From contig NZ_CP041614.1 of assembly GCF_007197555.1 (NCBI RefSeq), positions 2,472,001 to 2,536,000 on the forward strand: a DNA stretch of 64,000 bases, in the 5' to 3' direction. This DNA is from Shewanella psychropiezotolerans (GTDB lineage Bacteria; Pseudomonadota; Gammaproteobacteria; Enterobacterales; Shewanellaceae). Positions 57,613 to 64,000 of this stretch are shown here, piece after piece. The number at the start of each line of letters is the position of its first letter. The stretch's first letter is position 1. Below the pieces are notes generated by a model. The model worked only from the letters and a program-made list of their open reading frames with translations. It was not told where the DNA came from and searched no databases. The translations under genes and the position numbers were made by a program.

Positions 57613-57752
57613 GTGTCCGGGGATAACTTTTCAGGTAAGGAAGCCTTGTACAAACCCCCTCTAACACCATCCATAGTGTCCGGGGATAACTTTTCAGGTA
57701 AGGAAGCCTTGTACAAACCCCCTCTAACACCATCCATAGTGTCCGGGGATAA
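57613..57752. repeat. 63-bp tandem repeat (two full units and a 14-base start of a third)
   Basis: Units at 57613-57675 and 57676-57738 begin gtgtccggggataactttt and are identical by eye; a third copy starts at 57739 and stops after 14 bases. Because 63 is a multiple of three, an antisense frame stays open across them. Located between the small peptide gene and the KAS III gene. Confidence 0.9.
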
Positions 57753-57765
57753 GTACATCCCTGTA

Positions 57766-57795
57766 CAAAAACACCAGCCTAGGCTGGTGTTTTTC
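57766..57795. terminator. Bidirectional terminator
   Basis: AAAAACACCAGCCTAGGCTGGTGTTTTTC: a perfect 20-bp palindrome with A-run before and T-run after, between convergent units. Confidence 0.9.
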
Positions 57796-57825
57796 GTTGA
57801 AGCTTATTGATCGCTAAGTTAGCGG

Positions 57826-58890
57826 TTAGCCACAGAAGTGCTTAACGGCTTTGCTGACCAGTTCGATACCTGTCTTATCACAAGGGGGAAGCTCGGCATA
57901 ACTCTCGTTAATAGGCGTGACCCTGTCACCCCATTTGATTAATGCAGCCGCCGAGGTGAGTCCTGCGCCGAAGGCACAAGATAAAATCGTCTGACCAGGC
58001 TTAATCTTGCCTTGTGCTAAAGCATCACAGATGGCGATAGGGATAGTTGCCGCCGAGGTATTACCATAGTTAGCTATGTTTACTATGGCCTTCTCTTTCG
58101 GGATCTTCATGCGGTTGATGAGGGTATCGATAATACGCTCGTTGGCCTGATGAGGAATAACCCAATCGATATCATCTTTAGATATTTCGCACTTCTCGAG
58201 TACCTTAGTGCTTAACTTACCCATGCCGGCGATAGCACGTTTGAAGATCTCTTGACCATTAAACTCAATATAGAAGTCCAATGATGAAGCTTCAAACCTG
58301 TCCATTGCCGTACCAAAGGTTGATTTGAGTATATCGCGTCCGGCAGGATCGTTGCTTAGCTCGTAGCCTAAAACGCCGATTTCTTCATCTGTTGCTTCCA
58401 ACACGACGGCACCCGCACCATCACCGAACAGCACGGCGGTATCACGACGTGACCAATCTAAATAGAATGACAAGCGCTCGGCACCGATAACCAGTACCTT
58501 CTTGCACTGACCACTCTTGATCTGAGAACTCGCCAGGCCTACGCCATATAAGAAGCCACTGCATGCGGCATTGATATCAAAAGCAGCACAGGTCGCGCCT
58601 ACATTGGCTTGAACCGTAGAGGCAATATTCGGGATCAAGGTATCTGGACTGGCAGTAGCAAGAATAATCATATCCAGCTCGCTACCCTCTATGCCCGCAG
58701 CGGCAAGTGCATGCTGCGCAGCAACTGAAGCCAGCTCTGAGGTGTTCACGTGACTAATATGACGTTGGCTAATGCCGGTACGTGATTTGATCCACTCGTC
58801 TGAGGTTTCGATGAAAGTGGATAGGTCATGGTTCGTTAATGTGGCTGGTGGAACGCATTTTCCCCAACCTGTAATCGTGGCGTACTGCAT
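57826..58890 (-). CDS. fabH: 3-oxoacyl-ACP synthase III family protein
   Basis: 354 residues from ATG 58890 ([15 protein letters not shown]). Catalytic Cys in [13 protein letters not shown], His in [12 protein letters not shown] and Asn in [11 protein letters not shown] are all present. The frame continues to 58935, but that extension lies in the terminator at 58905-58931. The family condenses acetyl-CoA or other acyl-CoA with malonyl-ACP. Since most Shewanella keep fabH in the main fab cluster, this may be a second, specialised KAS III. Confidence 0.88.
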   Translation of the reverse strand: MQYATITGWGKCVPPATLTNHDLSTFIETSDEWIKSRTGISQRHISHVNTSELASVAAQHALAAAGIEGSELDMIILATASPDTLIPNIASTVQANVGATCAAFDINAACSGFLYGVGLASSQIKSGQCKKVLVIGAERLSFYLDWSRRDTAVLFGDGAGAVVLEATDEEIGVLGYELSNDPAGRDILKSTFGTAMDRFEASSLDFYIEFNGQEIFKRAIAGMGKLSTKVLEKCEISKDDIDWVIPHQANERIIDTLINRMKIPKEKAIVNIANYGNTSAATIPIAICDALAQGKIKPGQTILSCAFGAGLTSAAALIKWGDRVTPINESYAELPPCDKTGIELVSKAVKHFCG

Positions 58891-58904
58891 GTGCTTTCTC
58901 TCAA

Positions 58905-58931
58905 ATAAAAAGGCAGAACCTGAGCTCTGCC
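58905..58931 (-). terminator. Minus-strand terminator between gntR and the KAS III gene
   Basis: On the minus strand GGCAGAGCTCAGGTTCTGCC is followed by TTTTTATTTG. It separates the hydroxyproline genes from the KAS III gene. Confidence 0.8.
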
Positions 58932-58984
58932 TCATCTAACAAAATTAACTCAGCTTAGTGCATCTTAAGCTTAACAACCGTGAC

Positions 58985-59656
58985 TCATTCCACTTGCTGA
59001 GCGACGAGATCACGTATTGCTTCGGCTGCATGCAAAATATGTGCGCGTAAAAGCTCGATAGCCTTGTCTGTATCTTTGTTTCTACAATAGGTCAGCAGAT
59101 CTCGGTGATCTTGTTCAGCACGGGGTATTCCCCCAGCAAGCAAAAGCTGTAAACGGATATAACGATCGCAATTGGTATTGAGTCCGTGAACCACTTCTAG
59201 CGTGTGTGGACGATCAGCAGCCTGATACAGGCAGGTATGAAATTGTGTATTGAGTTCGCTCCAACTCGCTACAGCGTCTTCTTGTTTGAATGCCGACTCG
59301 AGTTCATCGAGTACTTTTTCAGCCTGAAGCAGATGCTCATCTTGTAAATTGGGAATCGCTTTAGCCAGTAGATCGGTTTCAATCAGGGCTCTCAGCTCAA
59401 ATAACTCTGTGACTTGCTCGACAGAAAGTTCGGTGGCTGTAGCACCTTTATGGGGCTCAAATTTGACTAAACCTTCGGCTTCAAGTTGCAATAGCGCTTC
59501 ACGAACCGGGATACGGCTGACATTTAATTCATCGGCTAGTGCACTTTGTCTAAGGGGTTCACCGGCAGCGATATCACCAGAAAGAATTTTTTCCCTAAGC
59601 ACCTCAACAACGACTTGAGTTCGTGTTTTATGGATAATTGGTGTAGATCGGCTCAT
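58985..59656 (-). CDS. GntR/FCD transcriptional regulator of the hydroxyproline cluster
   Basis: 223 residues. An N-terminal winged helix (LREKILSGDIAAGEPLRQSA; VSRIPVREALLQLEAEGLV) and a C-terminal FCD effector domain (LFELRALIETDLLAKAI) with His metal ligands (TQFHTCLYQ; EQDHRDLL). It is 117 bp behind the semialdehyde dehydrogenase on the same strand and likely binds the TTGTATACAA palindromes at 63514 and 63588. Effector probably a hydroxyproline-pathway intermediate (inference). Confidence 0.88.
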   Translation of the reverse strand: MSRSTPIIHKTRTQVVVEVLREKILSGDIAAGEPLRQSALADELNVSRIPVREALLQLEAEGLVKFEPHKGATATELSVEQVTELFELRALIETDLLAKAIPNLQDEHLLQAEKVLDELESAFKQEDAVASWSELNTQFHTCLYQAADRPHTLEVVHGLNTNCDRYIRLQLLLAGGIPRAEQDHRDLLTYCRNKDTDKAIELLRAHILHAAEAIRDLVAQQVE

Positions 59657-59773
59657 AGTTCCCGTTTTTATCTGTTCGTTATTCTATTTTATCCGACTAA
59701 GATTACCGTTAAAGCTTGTTAAAATAAAGGGAAACTGTGTTTCCCTCTATTTATTTTCTCATTTCAAGCAGGA

Positions 59774-61339
59774 TTAAAAGCGGATGACTTTAGAAGCGCC
59801 GCTTTTTAATTCATCGGGAAGCAAGGATGCAGGCATATTCTGATAGCAGATTGGACGCTCGAAACGCTTCATGGCCTGACTGCCTACGGACGTTGTGCGG
59901 CTGTCCGTACTCGCAGGGTAAGGCCCACCGTGATTCATCGAGTGACAGACTTCGACTCCCGTTGGCATCTGATTGAAGATGATACGGCCTACGCTGAAGG
60001 CTACCGCCTCAATCAGTTGCTGATTTTGGATTAATTCAGCTTCATGGCCGTGAATGGTGGCCGTGAGTTGGCCTTCCAATTCAGTTGCTATGTTGAGCAT
60101 CTGCGCCTCATCTTCACATTCTACGATTACTGCACATGGACCAAAGATCTCCTGCTGCAGTTCAGGCGTTGTCAGGTAATCGTCGGCATTGACTCGTACT
60201 GTCGTTGGTCTGGTTAAATGACTCGCTTGTGCCGATTGACCCTGTGCAACTAACGCCACACAGGTGTCTTTAAGCAAAGCTTCAACTTGGGCTTGATAGG
60301 CTGCGGCAATGCCTGGGGTCAGCATCGCTGATGCTGGCAGTGCAGCTATTGTATCGGACATAGTGGCAATATATCGGTCGAGTGCTGAACCTTTTACTGC
60401 GACCACAACGCCTGGGCTGGTACAAAACTGACCATGACCCATCATCATCGACTGGACTTGAGTCTGTGCCATCTGCTCTGCGTTGGCTGACAATATGTTA
60501 TTGAGCAAGAATTGCGGGTTAGTCGAGCCTAATTCGCCATAGAATGGGATCGGCTCAGCACGTGCGGCGCACAGATCAGCCAAAATACGTCCCACCTTGA
60601 GTGAGCCGGTAAAACCAACGGCTTTTATGGCACTGTGGGTGACTAAATCTGTGGAGACTTGCGGCGCGGCGCCTTGCACTAAGCTAAATACCCCAGCCGG
60701 CATGTCACAGGCGATGATGGCTTTCTCGATGGCGCGGGTGACAAGTTCACTGGTGGCAGGGTGGGCAGGGTGGCCCTTAACGATCACCGGACAACCAGCG
60801 GCTAACGCAGATGCCGTATCACCACCTGCGGTTGAAAATGCCAGTGGAAAGTTTGATGCGCCAAAAACGGCAACCGGGCCAATGGGCAGTACACTCAAAC
60901 GGCTGTCGGCTTTTGGCAGCGGGGCACGGTCAGGATTGGCTAAATCGACAAACTTTGGCTCCAGTGGCTCACGCAGTGTGCCTGCGAATAGTCTTAGCTG
61001 ATTACAGGTTCTTCCCGTTTCGCCTTGAACGCGTGCCATAGGCAAGCCTGACTCACGGTTTGCCGCCGTGGTGATTGCCTCTATATCCGCTTCTAGTTCA
61101 CTGGCGATGGCATCGAGAAAATCGGCTCTTTGACCCGGTGTCTTGGCTCTGTATTGGACAAATGCCGACTTGGCTGCTTTAGCTGCACTATCTATATCGC
61201 TTTGACTCGCACTGGCAAACTGCCAGTCTAGCTTGGCATTTGCGACCGGATCTAAGCTATTAAATGCATTAGCTTCACCAGTCCAGGCGCCATTGATAAA
61301 ATGTTGGCCAGTAATTCTTGAAGTAACTGAGTCTGTCAT
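59774..61339 (-). CDS. Alpha-ketoglutarate semialdehyde dehydrogenase
   Basis: 521 residues. ALDH motifs: VFGASNFPLAFSTAGGDTAS, FTGSLKVGRIL, GELGSTNPQF (general base Glu), GHGQFCTSPG (catalytic Cys) and EIFGPCAVI. The C-terminal GVEVCHSMNHGGPYPASTD segment marks the 2,5-dioxovalerate dehydrogenase subgroup. It gives alpha-ketoglutarate as the last step of hydroxyproline breakdown. Starts 66 bp after the epimerase gene. Confidence 0.9.
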   Translation of the reverse strand: MTDSVTSRITGQHFINGAWTGEANAFNSLDPVANAKLDWQFASASQSDIDSAAKAAKSAFVQYRAKTPGQRADFLDAIASELEADIEAITTAANRESGLPMARVQGETGRTCNQLRLFAGTLREPLEPKFVDLANPDRAPLPKADSRLSVLPIGPVAVFGASNFPLAFSTAGGDTASALAAGCPVIVKGHPAHPATSELVTRAIEKAIIACDMPAGVFSLVQGAAPQVSTDLVTHSAIKAVGFTGSLKVGRILADLCAARAEPIPFYGELGSTNPQFLLNNILSANAEQMAQTQVQSMMMGHGQFCTSPGVVVAVKGSALDRYIATMSDTIAALPASAMLTPGIAAAYQAQVEALLKDTCVALVAQGQSAQASHLTRPTTVRVNADDYLTTPELQQEIFGPCAVIVECEDEAQMLNIATELEGQLTATIHGHEAELIQNQQLIEAVAFSVGRIIFNQMPTGVEVCHSMNHGGPYPASTDSRTTSVGSQAMKRFERPICYQNMPASLLPDELKSGASKVIRF

Positions 61340-61405
61340 ATTGTTCCCTATTAGGTTTGTTGCTTAGATATGTATCCAGAAACAAACTGATCTTAAGTTA
61401 TGGGG

Positions 61406-62407
61406 TTAAGTAACTTGGAAGCCAAAGGCGTATGGGTCACTGTCATCTATGGTGATTGAGTTTTGGCCGGTTATTCTGGCCCAGCCTTGAATACTTGGCA
61501 TAATCCCTCGGTATCCGCCTACAAAAGTGGCAGATTCGATGCAGCCGATAAATTGGCTGCCTATGATGCTCTCATGGGTGTATTTATCGCCAACGTTTAG
61601 CTGTCCCTTGGCATACAGCTGAGCTAAGCGAGCGCTGGTGCCAGTGCCGCAAGGGGAGCGGTCTATGGCCTTGTCGCCATAAAACACCGCATTGGCGCCA
61701 TCGGAACCTTCACTGATGGTTTCGCCGGTCCAAAGAACATGAGTGATACCAGATACTGTTGGGTCATCGGGATGTACACAAGTTAACTGCTCATGGGCAA
61801 TCTGGCGGACGATGGGGCTCCATCTGAGAATATCGGCAGCGGTCCAGTTTCTTAAACCAGGGAAAATGGCTTGGGGTTCGACGATGACATAATAGTTACC
61901 GCCGTATGAGACATCGACCTTGAGAGGGCCAAGTTCCGGGATATCTAAGATCACATCTTGATGGGCGAGGTAAGCGGGGACGTTGTAAATCTTGACCCAA
62001 TCGATTTTCTCTCCGGTCTGCTGATATTCGATATTTATCTGACCTGCGGGCACATCTATGATGAGTTTCCCTGGCTCCTTTGCCGTCAACAAGCCTGATT
62101 CGATAGCCGCGGTGATGGTACCTATGGTGCCGTGTCCACACATGGGCAGGCAGCCACTGGTTTCGATAAACAAGATCGACGCGTCGGCGTTATCACTGCA
62201 GGGTGGATACAAAAAAGCCCCCGACATCATATCGTGGCCCCTTGGTTCGAACATCAATCCTTTGCGGATCCAATCATATTCTTTGAGAAAGTGTTGGCGC
62301 TTCTCGCTCATTGTGCGGCCCTTAAGCTCTGGATGGCCACTGGTGACCAAACGAACAGGATTGCCGCATGTATGAGCATCGACGCAAAAGTAAGTGCCTT
62401 TTAACAT
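61406..62407 (-). CDS. 4-hydroxyproline 2-epimerase (proline racemase family)
   Basis: 333 residues with two catalytic Cys: C90 in CLPMCGHGTIG and a second in AIDRSPCGTGTSARLA. Having both favours an epimerase over a dehydratase (where one Cys is Thr or Ser). It converts trans-4-hydroxy-L-proline to cis-4-hydroxy-D-proline. The N-terminal FCVDAHTCGNPVRLVTSG is typical. Followed by the semialdehyde dehydrogenase gene. Confidence 0.9.
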   Translation of the reverse strand: MLKGTYFCVDAHTCGNPVRLVTSGHPELKGRTMSEKRQHFLKEYDWIRKGLMFEPRGHDMMSGAFLYPPCSDNADASILFIETSGCLPMCGHGTIGTITAAIESGLLTAKEPGKLIIDVPAGQINIEYQQTGEKIDWVKIYNVPAYLAHQDVILDIPELGPLKVDVSYGGNYYVIVEPQAIFPGLRNWTAADILRWSPIVRQIAHEQLTCVHPDDPTVSGITHVLWTGETISEGSDGANAVFYGDKAIDRSPCGTGTSARLAQLYAKGQLNVGDKYTHESIIGSQFIGCIESATFVGGYRGIMPSIQGWARITGQNSITIDDSDPYAFGFQVT

Positions 62408-62503
62408 CTGTGCTTTACTCCGTTTCCTTCAGACCCTTAATTCTTTTTATAGTGGAGCCTCAGTTTTAGTGAGACTCCATGGGTCTTGAACCATTTTTGA
62501 GAT

Positions 62504-63418
62504 TTAATCCAGATTGTACTTGTCTAGATCTATGCGTGTGTCCATTGCTTCTTTAATTACTTTTTCAACATAAGCACGTTCATCGCCAACCAAGGTCATG
62601 CGCGGCATACGGACATTTTCATTACCACGGCCAAGTAGTTGTTCGGCAAACTTGATGCACTGAACTAATGTTGGAATCGTGTCTAATCTAAGTAGAGGCA
62701 TGAACCAACGGTAGATCTCGCGCGCTTCCTCTATGCGACCAGCACGTGCCAGTTTAAACAGGGTCACAGATTCACGTGGGAATACGTTAGTCAGGCCTGA
62801 GATCCAACCGGTAGCGCCCAATAATATGCTTTCCAGGGCGATGTCATCGACACCACAAAGTATGCTGAAACGTTCGCCGAAACGGCTCTGAAGTTCAGTT
62901 AAGCGGCGCGTATCTGTCGTTGATTCTTTAATGGCAACTATGTTCTCTTCTTCTGCAAGAATCGCTGTCATCTCCAGGTTGATATCGATACCGTAACTGA
63001 CAGGATTGTTGTAGATCATGATAGGTAGCTTAGTCGAACGAGCCACGGTCTGATAATGAGCCACAACTTCACGATCGGTACCACGGTAAACCATAGCCGG
63101 TAGTAGCATTAAGCCATCTACACCTAGTTTTTCAACATCTTGAGCATAGAGACAGGCTTGTTCAGCCGTGTTTTCAGTACAACCGGTTAGTACCAAGATG
63201 CGGCCTTTAACGGTTTCTACTGTGTGCTTGATAAAGTCACGTTTCTCTTGTGGGCTAAGTGAAGCATTTTCACCAATAGTGCCTAAAGCGATGATGCCAT
63301 CGATACCATCTCTGATGAGATCTTCGAGCATGCGTGCATTCGATTCATAGTTGATTGAACCGTCATCGTTGAACTGAGTAGAGATTGCTGGGAAAACACC
63401 TTGCCAATTTACTTTCAT
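62504..63418 (-). CDS. DapA-superfamily 1-pyrroline-4-hydroxy-2-carboxylate deaminase
   Basis: 304 residues of the N-acetylneuraminate lyase/dihydrodipicolinate synthase fold. The Schiff-base Lys lies in IVAIKESTTD and the Tyr in IMIYNNPVSYG. Context with the epimerase and semialdehyde dehydrogenase points to the deaminase step giving alpha-ketoglutarate semialdehyde. It is the first gene of the leftward operon, 201 bp from the divergent racemase-family gene. Confidence 0.87.
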   Translation of the reverse strand: MKVNWQGVFPAISTQFNDDGSINYESNARMLEDLIRDGIDGIIALGTIGENASLSPQEKRDFIKHTVETVKGRILVLTGCTENTAEQACLYAQDVEKLGVDGLMLLPAMVYRGTDREVVAHYQTVARSTKLPIMIYNNPVSYGIDINLEMTAILAEEENIVAIKESTTDTRRLTELQSRFGERFSILCGVDDIALESILLGATGWISGLTNVFPRESVTLFKLARAGRIEEAREIYRWFMPLLRLDTIPTLVQCIKFAEQLLGRGNENVRMPRMTLVGDERAYVEKVIKEAMDTRIDLDKYNLD

Positions 63419-63513
63419 GTTTAGGGCCTCATTGAGCTATATGCTTTATATAAAAATGTAATGGATCGGAAAAACGTATTCTAAATTTGGCTTGTTCCGA
63501 AAACTTATAGTAT

Positions 63514-63525
63514 ATTGTATACAAT
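63514..63525. promoter_or_regulatory. GntR-type operator palindrome 1
   Basis: ATTGTATACAAT lies 95 bases before the deaminase start, inside the divergent promoter. Flanked by tatagtat. It overlaps a possible leftward -35 (TTGTAT). Confidence 0.65.
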
Positions 63526-63585
63526 TATTCGAAGATTAAAAGCCCCCGTCAGATTTTAATTGTCTTCGTTGTTATCAAATACTAT

Positions 63586-63599
63586 ATATTGCATACAAA
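63586..63599. promoter_or_regulatory. GntR-type operator palindrome 2
   Basis: ATATTGCATACAAA, a one-step variant of operator 1, lies 20 bases before the racemase-family start. Two sites suggest separate control of each direction. Confidence 0.55.
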
Positions 63600-63619
63600 T
63601 TATAAGAAAGGAGTAAGCC

Positions 63620-64000
63620 ATGCATCTGAATCATCTCCCTGCCGAATTATTAGAAAAGTGTCAACAATTCATAACAATCGATGCCCATACAGAGGGGGAG
63701 CCCCTGAGGATCATCACATCGGGTTATCCTGAGATAGTGGGTGAAACCATACTTGAGATGCGTCAATATGTAACTCGCCATATGGACAGGTACCGTACTT
63801 TGTTGATGCATGAGCCAAGAGGACACGCAGACATGTACGGGGCGCTTATTACCCGGCCTGTGACGGCAGGAGCCGATTTTGGGGTCTTGTTTCTACATAA
63901 TGAAGGCTATAGCAGCATGTGTGGTCATGGCATTCTGGCCTTGGTTAAAGTCGCCTGCGAAACGGGAGCGATCAGTTTAGGTACTGATGCAAGAGTGATT
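63620..64000 (+). CDS. Proline racemase-family protein, likely trans-3-hydroxy-L-proline dehydratase (3' partial)
   Basis: 127 codons are visible before the window ends. The N-terminus ([19 protein letters not shown]) and first active-site region ([16 protein letters not shown]) belong to the proline racemase family. The TEGEPLR pattern is common in 3-hydroxyproline dehydratases, but the second residue that decides epimerase or dehydratase lies outside. Strong ribosome site aaaggag. Divergent from the hydroxyproline operon and sharing its operators. Confidence 0.8.
   Translation, partial: MHLNHLPAELLEKCQQFITIDAHTEGEPLRIITSGYPEIVGETILEMRQYVTRHMDRYRTLLMHEPRGHADMYGALITRPVTAGADFGVLFLHNEGYSSMCGHGILALVKVACETGAISLGTDARVI

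Noticed and set aside
57518..57758. Antisense ORFs across the 63-bp repeats
   Set aside because: They result from a repeat length divisible by three, and have no ribosome sites or recognisable protein features.
58891..58935. 15-residue extension of the KAS III protein
   Set aside because: It lies within a minus-strand terminator, and family proteins start at the ATG at 58890.

Overview
The window looks like a chromosome segment of a marine gammaproteobacterium, most likely Shewanella. This is inferred from gene content: LigA beside a DUF2919 protein, a DUF4212/VC_2705-type sodium symporter pair, PntAB, many secreted or Tat-exported respiratory and phosphatase enzymes, an Ig/Lcl surface protein and a hydroxyproline catabolic divergon. 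No 16S or tRNA gene is present, so the genus rests on recognition only.

Layout. Positions 1-3.1 kb hold the end of a large surface protein made of near-identical 98-residue Ig-like repeats with a C-terminal Lcl/DUF1566 domain, frameshifted close to its end. A degenerate group II intron (3147-4967) sits inside the T-tract of that gene's terminator. A CSS-motif EAL phosphodiesterase, ligA and a DUF2919 membrane protein follow. A candidate small transcript on the minus strand (about 9912-10144) carries a GntR-like palindrome over its promoter. From 10.5 to 19.2 kb come an HD-GYP protein, a Rossmann-fold protein, DsbA, an isochorismatase-like hydrolase, a divergent hxlR / aldehyde dehydrogenase-2OG oxygenase unit, a tandem Usp protein and a frameshifted cation/proton antiporter.

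From 19.2 to 34 kb the DNA is accessory-like: orphan REC, zinc-ribbon and CheW-domain proteins, an SDR, three degraded copies of one coding remnant (about 20.75, 23.6 and 27.3 kb), a phospholipase C preceded by a tiny lipoprotein, a YegS-type lipid kinase, a truncated phage tail-tip module and an HNH nuclease next to an unrecognised membrane protein. These are interspersed with long gene-poor AT-rich stretches.

From 34 to 48.6 kb: the DUF4212-symporter pair, an amidohydrolase fragment, a 1144-residue secreted metallophosphoesterase with a TPR lipoprotein or periplasmic partner, a cNMP/CBS/DUF294 protein and a DEDDh exonuclease. The last two genes are separated by a 67-bp repeat array in which every unit is itself a Shine-Dalgarno-led 21-codon minicistron. 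An LRAT-like protein and pntAB follow.

From 48.6 to 57 kb: a Tat-exported molybdo-oxidoreductase, its 2Fe-2S subunit, a triheme cytochrome c and an XdhC-type maturation factor, in overlapping order behind an FNR-consensus palindrome; then PhoX. From 57 to 64 kb: an unrecognised 59-residue peptide gene, a 63-bp intergenic repeat, a KAS III gene, and the hydroxyproline degradation cluster (GntR regulator, alpha-ketoglutarate semialdehyde dehydrogenase, 4-hydroxyproline epimerase, DapA-like deaminase) divergent from a second proline-racemase-family gene that runs off the window.
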